Source of the DNA: an uncultured Porphyromonadaceae bacterium
GTDB taxonomy: Bacteria > Bacteroidota > Bacteroidia > Bacteroidales > Muribaculaceae
Length of the DNA stretch: 64,000 nt
Reading direction: 5' to 3'
Assembly: GCA_900540205.1 (NCBI GenBank)
Contig: UQER01000012.1
Coordinates: forward strand, 1 to 64,000
The notes under the pieces are model-generated. The model worked only from the letters and a program-made list of their open reading frames with translations, had not been told where the DNA came from and ran no database searches. This document shows, in pieces, positions 8,341 through 16,150 of the stretch; the stretch's first letter is position 1, and each line of letters opens with the position of its first letter. The position numbers and the translations under genes were made by a program.

Positions 8341-10253
8341 AAGTCTACGTCGGTGACACCGTCGTCGGCTGGGCCGTGGCCGGCTGCGCCGCCCTGAGCA
8401 CCACCCTGAAAGGGAGCGCCCTGCTGGCCGGCTGCACCGCCCTGGGCCTGGGCCTGTGCGTTGAGGATATCCTGCTGGGCTGCACCGAATGTGGTCTCGA
8501 TCTCCTTGATGGCAGCATCGATGGCAGCGAGATCCTGAGCCTTGTGAGCCTCTTTCAGCTTGGCCACTGCAGCCTCGATGGCAGCTTTCTTGTCGGCGGG
8601 AATCTTGTCGCCGAGGTCGGCGAGCTGCTTCTCGGTCTGGAAGACGATGGCATCAGCCTGATTGAGTTTGTCGATACGCTCTTTCTCCTTGGCATCGGCA
8701 GCGGCATTGGCCTCGGCCTCATCCTTCATACGCTTGATTTCTGCGTCGGTCAGACCGCTTGAAGCCTCGATACGGATGCTCTGTTCCTTGCCGGTTGCCT
8801 TGTCCTTGGCCGAAACGTTGAGGATACCGTTGGCATCGATTTCAAATGTAACCTCAATCTGAGGTATGCCGCGGGGTGCGGGAGCGATGCCGTCGAGGTG
8901 GAATTTGCCGAGGGTCTTGTCATCCTTTGCCATGGGGCGTTCGCCCTGAAGCACGTGGATTTCAACCGAAGGCTGATTGTCGGCAGCGGTCGAGAAAGTC
9001 TCGCTCTTGCGGGTAGGAATGGTTGTATTGGCCTCGATAAGTTTGGTCATCACGCCACCGAGGGTCTCGATACCTACCGACAGAGGCACAACGTCGAGCA
9101 GAAGCACATCCTTCACGTCGCCCGAAAGCACACCGCCCTGGATGGCGGCACCTACGGCCACAACCTCGTCGGGGTTCACGCCCTTCGAAGGAGCCTTGCC
9201 GAAGAATTTCTCCACAATGGCCTGAATGGCGGGGATACGTGTCGAACCACCCACGAGAATAACCTCATCGATATCCGATGCTTTCAGACCGGCATCCTTC
9301 AGAGCCTGCTCGCAGGGAGCGATGGTGGCATTGATAAGCTTGTCGGCAAGCTGTTCGAATTTTGCGCGGGTGAGGGTCTTTACAAGGTGCTTGGGCACAC
9401 CGTTCACCGGCATGATGTAAGGAAGGTTGATTTCGGTCGAGGTGGTCGACGAAAGCTCGATCTTGGCTTTTTCGGCAGCCTCTTTCAGACGCTGGAGAGC
9501 CATGGGGTCCTGACGGAGGTCAACGCCTTCGTCCTTGATGAACTCGTCGGCAAGCCAGTCGATGATTACGTGGTCGAAATCGTCGCCGCCAAGGTGTGTG
9601 TCACCATTGGTCGACTTCACTTCAAACACGCCGTCGCCAAGTTCGAGGATGGAGATATCGAATGTACCGCCACCGAGGTCGAACACCGCGATTTTCTGGT
9701 CCTTGTTGCTCTTGTCAAGACCGTAGGCCAATGCGGCTGCTGTAGGCTCGTTCACGATGCGTCGAACAGTAAGACCTGCAATTTCGCCGGCTTCCTTGGT
9801 GGCCTGACGCTGAGAATCGTTGAAGTAGGCAGGCACCGTGATAACTGCTTCCTTCACTTCCTGACCCAGATAATCTTCGGCGGTTTTCTTCATCTTCTGA
9901 AGAATCATCGCCGAAATTTCCTGAGGTGTGTATTCGCGGCCGTCGATGTCGACACGCGGAGTATTGTTGCTGCTGCGCACCACTTTGTAAGGCACGCGCT
10001 CAATTTCTTTCTGAACCTGGTCGAATGTCTCGCCCATGAAGCGTTTGATTGAATAGACTGTACGGCCGGGGTTGGTAATGGCCTGACGTTTTGCGGGATC
10101 GCCCACTTTACGTTCACCACCGTCAACGAAAGCCACCACGCTCGGAGTGGTGTTTCTGCCCTCGCTGTTGGGGATGACAACGGGATCCTTACCTTCAAGC
10201 ACTGCAACGCACGAGTTGGTTGTACCTAAGTCGATACCTATGATTTTTCCCAT
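8325..10253 (-). CDS. dnaK: Chaperone DnaK (Hsp70)
   Basis: 642 residues, normal length. The protein opens with the ATPase phosphate loop GIDLGTTNSCVAV; other nucleotide-binding-domain hallmarks are AVITVPAYFNDSQRQATKEAG, FDLGGGTFDIS and VGGSTRIPAIQ; the linker is DVLLLDVVPLSVG near residue 390, then the peptide-binding domain (VLQGER, GIPQIEVTFEIDANGIL). The C-terminus is a Gly/Ala/Gln-rich disordered tail ending DVDFEEVK. It folds and refolds proteins with DnaJ and GrpE, neither of which is in this window. Transcribed alone, with its own terminator. Paired TGNCA dyads upstream are the likely stress control. Confidence 0.98.
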   Translation of the reverse strand: MGKIIGIDLGTTNSCVAVLEGKDPVVIPNSEGRNTTPSVVAFVDGGERKVGDPAKRQAITNPGRTVYSIKRFMGETFDQVQKEIERVPYKVVRSSNNTPRVDIDGREYTPQEISAMILQKMKKTAEDYLGQEVKEAVITVPAYFNDSQRQATKEAGEIAGLTVRRIVNEPTAAALAYGLDKSNKDQKIAVFDLGGGTFDISILELGDGVFEVKSTNGDTHLGGDDFDHVIIDWLADEFIKDEGVDLRQDPMALQRLKEAAEKAKIELSSTTSTEINLPYIMPVNGVPKHLVKTLTRAKFEQLADKLINATIAPCEQALKDAGLKASDIDEVILVGGSTRIPAIQAIVEKFFGKAPSKGVNPDEVVAVGAAIQGGVLSGDVKDVLLLDVVPLSVGIETLGGVMTKLIEANTTIPTRKSETFSTAADNQPSVEIHVLQGERPMAKDDKTLGKFHLDGIAPAPRGIPQIEVTFEIDANGILNVSAKDKATGKEQSIRIEASSGLTDAEIKRMKDEAEANAAADAKEKERIDKLNQADAIVFQTEKQLADLGDKIPADKKAAIEAAVAKLKEAHKAQDLAAIDAAIKEIETTFGAAQQDILNAQAQAQGGAAGQQGAPFQGGAQGGAAGHGPADDGVTDVDFEEVK

Positions 10254-10382
10254 AATGATATAAAGTTTTTATTTGTTGTTTTCTATTATTCGGTTGATTT
10301 GTGTATTCTTGAAATACTCTACTGAACGGCACGCCGGTGGGCCGGACGTTGCCCTTCGAATTCAAATAGAAAACAAATGTTA

Positions 10383-10489
10383 TGCCAAAAAGGTTGGGAG
10401 GCGCTCCAAATTATGGTATGAGCCATGCAGACTGCCGCACGTGTCAGTTTTGGCAGTTGCATGGCCCGTAAGGGTGACAAATTTGGCAG
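10383..10489 (-). promoter_or_regulatory. Candidate heat-shock control region of dnaK: repeated TGNCA dyads
   Basis: On the minus strand two 15-base elements, CTGCCAAATTTGTCA (10475-10489) and CTGCCAAAACTGACA (10442-10456), start 33 bases apart. Each is a dyad of TGNCA half-sites. A third half-site lies at 10383-10388 inside TTTTTGGCATAACATTTG, which looks partly like a -24/-12 type promoter or a distorted -7 box. No CIRCE element was seen. Assignment to heat-shock control is inference from position in front of dnaK. Confidence 0.5.
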
Positions 10490-10509
10490 ACGGCGTCCCT
10501 GACATAGCG

Positions 10510-11193
10510 TCAGCAACAGTCAGGCGCCACAAAATGGTGGTGGTGCGTGCCGCATTCGTGCAGGGTTCTGTCAACGATAAGATGCCGGTTGGCCATTGTG
10601 GAAATCACGCTCAGTTCATGGCTCACAAGCAGAATGGTGGTACTCGGCGCAACTTCTTCCAGAATGCCGTAGATGCGATCCTCGAAATGTTTGTCAAGAT
10701 AGCTCAGCGGCTCGTCGAGCACCAGCACCCCGGGGCGTGAAATCAATGCACGTCCCAGCAGCGCCCGTTGCAGCTGGCCGCCCGACAGTTCTCCGATCGA
10801 AGCGCTGGCCTTCTCCTGAAGTTCCACCATGCGGAGAATCTCTTCCACACGCCGGCGTGTCTCTGACTCAGACAATGCCGCCTGCGCCATCAGTCCGGAT
10901 TCCACCACATCCTTCACTGATATAGGGAAACGGGCATCTATCATGTTCTTCTGCGGCAGGTAGCCGATGGGCAACCGCTGGCATTCGGCTCCGGCGTCGT
11001 AATATTTCACCCACCCCGAAGTAGGCTTCAATAATTTAAGTATGATGCGCAGCAACGTGGTCTTTCCACCCCCGTTGGGACCGGTGATAGCCATGAAATC
11101 ACCGCGGTTCACCGCAAGCGACACATCATTGAGAATATCCTTGCCCTGGCGCATCATGCCGATGCCTTCCAGTCTGATAATGGCGTCATTCAT
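10510..11193 (-). CDS. znuC: Metal (zinc/manganese-type) ABC transporter ATPase
   Basis: 227 residues. Walker A GPNGGGKTT (38-46), Q-loop YLPQKN, signature LSGGQLQR, Walker B VLVLDEPLSYLD and the switch histidine in LLVSHE. The tail HECGTHHHHFVAPDCC is His/Cys-rich, which points to metal binding. It energises uptake of a divalent metal, probably zinc. The binding-protein gene is 45 bases upstream on the same strand, but no membrane permease gene follows; downstream is the dnaK control region. Zn versus Mn is not settled by sequence. Confidence 0.85.
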   Translation of the reverse strand: MNDAIIRLEGIGMMRQGKDILNDVSLAVNRGDFMAITGPNGGGKTTLLRIILKLLKPTSGWVKYYDAGAECQRLPIGYLPQKNMIDARFPISVKDVVESGLMAQAALSESETRRRVEEILRMVELQEKASASIGELSGGQLQRALLGRALISRPGVLVLDEPLSYLDKHFEDRIYGILEEVAPSTTILLVSHELSVISTMANRHLIVDRTLHECGTHHHHFVAPDCC

Positions 11194-11238
11194 AATGTTT
11201 TTTACAACTAATCGGACAAAACAATCACGAACCCCGGG

Positions 11239-12174
11239 TCAACGCCTCGGCTCAGCGATGGCATTCACTACTTTGTTCATTTCTCCCTCCCAGTCCGAAC
11301 TCATCACATCTATTTCAACAGGACGCACACCCAGTTCAGCCGCCACCGTCACTGTCTGTGCCGGGTTCACCCCTTTTGCCACAAACAGCGCCCGGGCGCC
11401 CTGACTGCGGGCCTCCTCGATAACATCGCGTAGCCTGAGCGAAGAATTTTCCTTATTGTCCACGTTCAGGGCAATCTGACGCAAGCCGTTTTCCCGAGCA
11501 AAATAGCTCAACGCCGGATGCCACACCACAAAAGCGTCCCCGGCCTTGGGCGCCACGCGCTGATGCCATACCCCTGCAAGCGAATCGAGCCGCGCCTGGA
11601 GCACCCGTCCGCGTTCACGATAGTAGCCACCATGTTCAGGATCGGCCGAAACAAGAGCATCAACCACATTCCCGGCTATTATACGGGCGTTTTCAACCGA
11701 CGACCACACATGCGGATCAGCCTCGCCGTGCGCATGCCTTTCATCCCCGGAGGCTGCCCCGTGACCGTGGTGGGCGGCATCGTGAGTACCATAAATCAAC
11801 CTCACTCCATCCGAGACACCAAAGCGGAGTGTACTCTCGGAGCCGGCGCTCTCAATCCGTTTTTCAAACGGGAGCAGCCCGGTTGTCAGCAACACATCTG
11901 CAGAGTGCATCTTTTTCATGGCCGTAACGCCCGGCTCGAATGTCTCGGGATCGGCGCCGCGAGGCATCACCACAGAAATATCCACCGAATCCCCGCCGAC
12001 AGCACTTACAAAATAACGCAGCGGCTCAATGCTCACCGCCACGTTCAACCGCTCCCCGCCATCGGATAAATCAGTCCTCCCCCCATTACATCCGGCAAGC
12101 GTCACGGCACCAACCACTGCCGGTAAAACTACACGGCAGACTGCTATTACCATTGCCTTTATCCTAAGTTTCAT
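11239..12174 (-). CDS. znuA: Zinc-type ABC transporter binding lipoprotein
   Basis: 311 residues with a lipoprotein signal (LAGC lipobox near residue 29), so it is anchored in an envelope membrane. Family A-I cluster metal-binding fold: VAVSIEPLRYFVSAVGGD at the N-terminus, ADPETFEPG, and a His-rich acidic loop (HDAAHHGHGAASGDERHAHG) typical of zinc binders, followed by DPHVW and the conserved WHPALSYFA. It captures the metal and hands it to a permease. First gene of a two-gene unit with the ATPase. Confidence 0.88.
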   Translation of the reverse strand: MKLRIKAMVIAVCRVVLPAVVGAVTLAGCNGGRTDLSDGGERLNVAVSIEPLRYFVSAVGGDSVDISVVMPRGADPETFEPGVTAMKKMHSADVLLTTGLLPFEKRIESAGSESTLRFGVSDGVRLIYGTHDAAHHGHGAASGDERHAHGEADPHVWSSVENARIIAGNVVDALVSADPEHGGYYRERGRVLQARLDSLAGVWHQRVAPKAGDAFVVWHPALSYFARENGLRQIALNVDNKENSSLRLRDVIEEARSQGARALFVAKGVNPAQTVTVAAELGVRPVEIDVMSSDWEGEMNKVVNAIAEPRR

Positions 12175-12361
12175 ATCACTTTTTCTGTCATTTTTATAAC
12201 GTGCACCTTACTTCCGTACACCCGATGTCAGGCGCAATATTTTTAATTTCGGCGAGCCACACACACAAATTTAACAACAAATTTAATATATGGCACCATT
12301 TTGTAATCAATGCAATATAAAATTGTGACTAAAATCTATTTTATATATCAACACTATTTTA

Positions 12362-12369
12362 TATCTTTG
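12362..12369 (+). promoter_or_regulatory. -7 box of the Lrp-type gene
   Basis: TATCTTTG, perfect TAnnTTTG, in an A/T-rich divergent intergenic stretch; the -33 position is only T-rich (ATTTTA). Leader about 70 bases. Confidence 0.6.
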
Positions 12370-12443
12370 CATTGTATATTCTCCGGCATCAACCCAAATC
12401 CGGACGGTAACTAAAGGGTCCCAACAATTAATACCACTGAATT

Positions 12444-12914
12444 ATGGCACGATTGAACATCGACAATCTCGACACCAAAATCCTGCAGATGTTGGTCGAC
12501 AATGGCCGCAAGCCATTTCTTGAGATAGCACGCGAGTGCGGCGTTTCCGGGGCAGCTATCCACCAGCGTATAGCCAAATTGCAGGCAACCAACATTCTTG
12601 AAGGGTCTCGCGCCCTCATCAAACCCACCACATTAGGCTACGACACATGCGCATTTGTAGGTGTGTTTCTGAAAGAGCCCGACAAATTTAATGAATTTGT
12701 AGAAAACCTGAAAAACGTACCTGAAGTTGTGGAATGCCATTTCACCACCGGACAGTACGACATGCTGATTAAAATGTATGCCCACGACAATGAGCACCTG
12801 CTGCACCTGATTCACGAAAGGCTGCAACCGCTCGGCATACTGCGCACCGAAACCCTTGTGTCGTTCCGCGAAGTGTTCTCTCGCGCCCTTCCTGTCAGCA
12901 CCGACCCCTCCTGA
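12444..12914 (+). CDS. Lrp/AsnC-family transcriptional regulator
   Basis: 156 residues. N-terminal helix-turn-helix (about 8-55: LDTKILQMLVDNGRKPFLEI and SGAAIHQRIAKLQATNIL) and a C-terminal RAM ligand-binding/oligomerisation domain (about 65-145: GYDTCAFVGVF, VVECHFTTGQYDMLIKMYA). These proteins bind amino acids and form octamers around DNA. It is divergent from the zinc-transport genes, but a regulatory link is not shown. Single gene. Confidence 0.92.
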   Translation: MARLNIDNLDTKILQMLVDNGRKPFLEIARECGVSGAAIHQRIAKLQATNILEGSRALIKPTTLGYDTCAFVGVFLKEPDKFNEFVENLKNVPEVVECHFTTGQYDMLIKMYAHDNEHLLHLIHERLQPLGILRTETLVSFREVFSRALPVSTDPS

Positions 12915-13141
12915 CATCGCCCCGGCACTATAGACTGTCCTGACATCATTTCTCAATCACCCGTTACATCTCTCACCCATAAAGCGGCGTACCATCATTC
13001 TATGGCTCGCCGCCATTATTTTATCCGGATATTTAGCAGACTGGCAGCCCTGCCAGTCTGACATCTGCACCGCACCCCCTCGCCGCATAAACACAAAATC
13101 CACATCCGGCCCAAACTTTCAGGCAAATTTGGGGTTAAAAA
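12915..13141. other. Intergenic stretch with a perfect 11-bp inverted repeat
   Basis: No gene seen. At 13037-13060 CAGACTGGCAG and CTGCCAGTCTG pair perfectly across a two-base CC. There is no T-run on either side, so it looks more like an operator or a weak terminator of the Lrp gene. Confidence 0.4.
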
Positions 13142-13173
13142 TTTGGCGGTTGTAATCATTAATTTTACCTTTG
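13142..13173 (+). promoter_or_regulatory. Perfect -33/-7 promoter for the pRiA4b-like/helicase unit
   Basis: TTTG at 13142-13145, exactly 20 bases, then TACCTTTG at 13166-13173. It places transcription start near 13180, ruling out the in-frame ATG-like codon at 13143 and supporting the ATG at 13254. Confidence 0.8.
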
Positions 13174-13253
13174 CGATGCTGTACAGACAAGCCCCTGCAA
13201 CGCCTGTGCCACCGCAACCGCTCTCCACATTGATTTTTAAAGACAAACACCCC

Positions 13254-13814
13254 ATGATATTCAATTTCAGAATTGTTTCCGACGAAGTAGACAACTTCAA
13301 ACGTGAAATCAAAATTGACGCCGACGCATCGTTCCTCGACCTCAAAAATGCAATTTGCGACAGCGTGGATTATGACAAAAACGAAATGTGCTCATTCTTC
13401 ATCTGTTCCGACAACTGGGAAAAAGAGAAAGAAATCACCCTTGAGGACATGGGCAGCGACTCCTCGGAGGACGTCTATCTGATGGAGGACACCCTTCTGT
13501 CCGACCTCATCGACGATGAAGGCCAGCGCCTGCTGTTCACCTTCGACTACATGACCGACCGCTCTTTCTACATGGAGATGAAGGAACTTGTCCCCGGCAA
13601 GAACCTCAAGGATCCTGTATGCTCGCTGGCACTCGGCAAAGCTCCCGCACAGTCTGTCGATCTTGACGAATTCGAGGCAAAGACCGACGCCAAGGCCAAA
13701 GCGGCAGCCGTGTCGGCAGCCGACGACATCGACGAAGACTTTTACGGCTCCGAATCGTTCAACGACGACGAATTCGACATGGAAGGATTCGACGAAATGA
13801 CCTTCGACCAGTAA
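13254..13814 (+). CDS. Plasmid pRiA4b ORF-3-like protein
   Basis: 186 residues starting MIFNFRIVSDEVDNFKREIK. The pattern FKREIKIDADASFLDLKNAI, then a Cys-containing strand (MCSFFICSDNWEKEKEI) and LLFTFDYMTDRSFYMEM, matches the pRiA4b ORF-3 fold. The last 50 residues are very acidic and probably disordered (DDIDEDFYGSESFNDDEFD). Function is unknown for the family. It is 22 bases ahead of the helicase gene and surely co-transcribed with it, so a role in DNA or nucleoprotein handling is possible but unproven. Confidence 0.8.
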   Translation: MIFNFRIVSDEVDNFKREIKIDADASFLDLKNAICDSVDYDKNEMCSFFICSDNWEKEKEITLEDMGSDSSEDVYLMEDTLLSDLIDDEGQRLLFTFDYMTDRSFYMEMKELVPGKNLKDPVCSLALGKAPAQSVDLDEFEAKTDAKAKAAAVSAADDIDEDFYGSESFNDDEFDMEGFDEMTFDQ

Positions 13815-13836
13815 CGAGTCTCCCTATCTTCGGTAA

Positions 13837-16053
13837 ATGGAGCACAACCGCGAACTCGAACTGGCTTGGGAATACGTTGAACACACCGGCATAAGCATAT
13901 TCCTCACCGGAAAAGCCGGAACAGGCAAAACCACCTTCCTGCGCACCCTCCGCCAGAAAAGCGCCAAAGCCATGATTGTGGTTGCGCCCACGGGCGTGGC
14001 AGCCATCAATGCCGGTGGCGCCACAATACATTCATTTTTCCAGCTGCCGTTGTCGCCCTACGTGCCAGGCAGCGAATACCGCGACAAATTCAACTTCTCT
14101 CGCGACAAACTGCGCATCATCCGTGCGCTCGACCTCCTCGTAATCGATGAGATATCGATGGTGCGGGCAGATCTCCTCGACGCCATCGACAATGCACTCC
14201 GCAAATACCGCCGCAACCCGGCCCCATTCGGAGGCGTACAGCTGCTCATGATCGGCGACCTCCAGCAGCTCGCCCCGGTGGTGACTCCGGCCGACGAGGC
14301 TTTGCTCAGGCCGCACTACGCCACCAACTATTTTTTCGGATCGAAGGCACTGGCCCAGACCCCCTACGTTACCATCGCCCTGCAGAAAGTCTACAGGCAA
14401 CAGAACCAGCGGTTCATCGAACTGCTCAACAACGTTCGCAACAACACACTGCAGCCGGCAGACTTATCGTTGCTCACCTCCCGTCTTTCACCCGGATTCA
14501 TACCGCCCCCCGACAGCGATTTCATCCGCCTCACCACCCATAACCATTCGGCCGACAGCTACAATGCCAGCAGGCTCAATGCGCTACACCAACCAGAAGT
14601 CACTTTCAATGCCAAGATTTCAGGCGCGTTCCCTGAATACTCCTACCCCACCGCGCAGACACTCCGTCTGAAAGTCGGCGCTCAGGTGATGTTCGTACGC
14701 AACGACCCCTCGGGCAACCGCCAGTATTTCAACGGCAAGATCGGCCATGTGGTAGCGGTAACACCCCACAGCGTCAGCGTGCTGTGCCCGGGCGAAAGCG
14801 AACCCATCGAAGTCAGTCCGCAGACATGGGAAAACGCCCGTTATACCGTAGACGACGTCACCCGACAGATTTCCACCGAGATTCTCGGCACCTTCGAGCA
14901 GATGCCGCTTCGGCTGGCGTGGGCCATCACAATACATAAAAGCCAGGGCCTTACCTTCGAGCACGTGGTTATCGACGCAGGAGCATCATTCGCTCCCGGA
15001 CAGGTGTATGTGGCCCTCTCACGATGCAAGACGCTCGAAGGCATCGTTCTCGCCACCCCCATCAGCGCATCCACTCTCAGCTCCGACCCTACGGTGTCCA
15101 CCTATATCGAACGTCAGGACGAAGAGGCGGCGCGGAGCATCGGCACCCTCGACCGCATAAAGCAGGACTACCACCGCGCCATGCTCCAGGATCTGTTTTC
15201 GTTCAGCCGGCTACTGACCATCCAGACATCAATCACCGGACTGCTCGCACAGACATTCGCCCATTCATTCCCCTCGACGCTTGCGGACCAGCAGCAGATC
15301 AACGACCGCCTGCGATCAGACATCCTCGACATCGCCGACAAATGGATCCAGCAACTTGCCGGCACGGATTTCCACGCACTTGTCTCCGCCCCCCTGCTCG
15401 AACGCGTGAAAAAAAGCGCCAAATATTTCAGCGACACACTTCTGGACATTTTCGGCACATCGCTTAAAGACCTCGCCTCGGTGCGCACCGGCGATAAGAA
15501 AGCCACCCAGCGCATGGCCGAGCTGACAGCCGACCTCCGCACCCGGCTTCAGTTCCACCTCTCGCTGCTGTCGCACATGTCGGTCACCGACTTCTCCGTA
15601 CCGGCATATCTCAAACTGAAACTTCAGGCATCGCTCGGGCAGGCCGACGTGCCGCAAAAATCCACCGCGCGCCGTCAGGCAGCCGAGCAGAGGAAGGCCG
15701 AACGAGAAGCCAGAAAACAAGCCGAGAAAGAAGCCCGCGCAAAGGCTCGTGCCGAGCGTGTGCCATCCCACGAACAGACCTACCGCATGTTCCAGCTCGG
15801 CATGACACGCGAGGAGATTGCACAGCAGCGCGGCCTCGCCATCTCAACCATCAGCACCCATCTCGAAAACTACATTCTTTCAGGACATCTGACCGCAGCC
15901 GACATACTTACCCCTGCGCTATACAATGCCATCGTCTCGGCCATCGAACTTGCAGGCGAGGGCGCCACGATGACTGACATACGCCTCTTCATCCCCGAAG
16001 CATCGTTCGCCGACATAAAACTTGCGGTTGCCCAAATCAAGAAAAATTTGTAA
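13837..16053 (+). CDS. PIF1/RecD-type superfamily 1 helicase with C-terminal helix-turn-helix
   Basis: 738 residues. Walker A GKAGTGKTT (25-33), motif Ia APTGVAAINAGG, motif II VIDEISM, motif III GDLQQLAPV, then the UvrD-like segment with TIHKSQGLTF and VALSRCKT. After residue about 430 come a helical region, a highly charged linker (about 605-640, Lys/Arg/Glu/Ala repeats) and a C-terminal winged HTH-like domain (YRMFQLGMTREEIAQQRGL; STISTHLENYI) of the type seen at helicase C-termini. Expected to unwind DNA 5' to 3', perhaps at stalled forks or G-quadruplexes, by analogy with PIF1. Second gene of its operon. Confidence 0.9.
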   Translation: MEHNRELELAWEYVEHTGISIFLTGKAGTGKTTFLRTLRQKSAKAMIVVAPTGVAAINAGGATIHSFFQLPLSPYVPGSEYRDKFNFSRDKLRIIRALDLLVIDEISMVRADLLDAIDNALRKYRRNPAPFGGVQLLMIGDLQQLAPVVTPADEALLRPHYATNYFFGSKALAQTPYVTIALQKVYRQQNQRFIELLNNVRNNTLQPADLSLLTSRLSPGFIPPPDSDFIRLTTHNHSADSYNASRLNALHQPEVTFNAKISGAFPEYSYPTAQTLRLKVGAQVMFVRNDPSGNRQYFNGKIGHVVAVTPHSVSVLCPGESEPIEVSPQTWENARYTVDDVTRQISTEILGTFEQMPLRLAWAITIHKSQGLTFEHVVIDAGASFAPGQVYVALSRCKTLEGIVLATPISASTLSSDPTVSTYIERQDEEAARSIGTLDRIKQDYHRAMLQDLFSFSRLLTIQTSITGLLAQTFAHSFPSTLADQQQINDRLRSDILDIADKWIQQLAGTDFHALVSAPLLERVKKSAKYFSDTLLDIFGTSLKDLASVRTGDKKATQRMAELTADLRTRLQFHLSLLSHMSVTDFSVPAYLKLKLQASLGQADVPQKSTARRQAAEQRKAEREARKQAEKEARAKARAERVPSHEQTYRMFQLGMTREEIAQQRGLAISTISTHLENYILSGHLTAADILTPALYNAIVSAIELAGEGATMTDIRLFIPEASFADIKLAVAQIKKNL

Positions 16054-16058
16054 CTTTG
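16027..16058 (+). promoter_or_regulatory. glyS promoter overlapping the helicase stop codon
   Basis: GTTG at 16027-16030, 20 bases, then TAACTTTG at 16051-16058. The -7 box contains the helicase TAA stop. Confidence 0.65.
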
Positions 16059-16072
16059 TGGCTTAAAGGCAT

Positions 16073-16095
16073 CGCCTGCTGTGGCAGGCGCTTTT
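16073..16095 (+). terminator. Hairpin with T-run in the glyS leader
   Basis: CGCCTGC and GCAGGCG with loop TGTG, followed by CTTTTG. It can end the helicase transcript, but it lies after the glyS -7 box and so is also inside the glyS leader, where it may act as a partial attenuator. Confidence 0.65.
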
Positions 16096-16150
16096 GCTGT
16101 GATTCAACCAACAACAAACTAAAAATCATAACATCCCCTCTGACACAACC

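Noticed and set aside
8898..10052. 384-codon open frame antisense to dnaK
   Set aside because: A well-known artefact of dnaK codon usage; no independent evidence.
10382..10471. 29-codon open frame MPKRLGGAPNYGMSHADCRT... on the plus strand
   Set aside because: It consists of the candidate dnaK control elements read in one frame, with no promoter; kept only as a curiosity because of its Cys pair.
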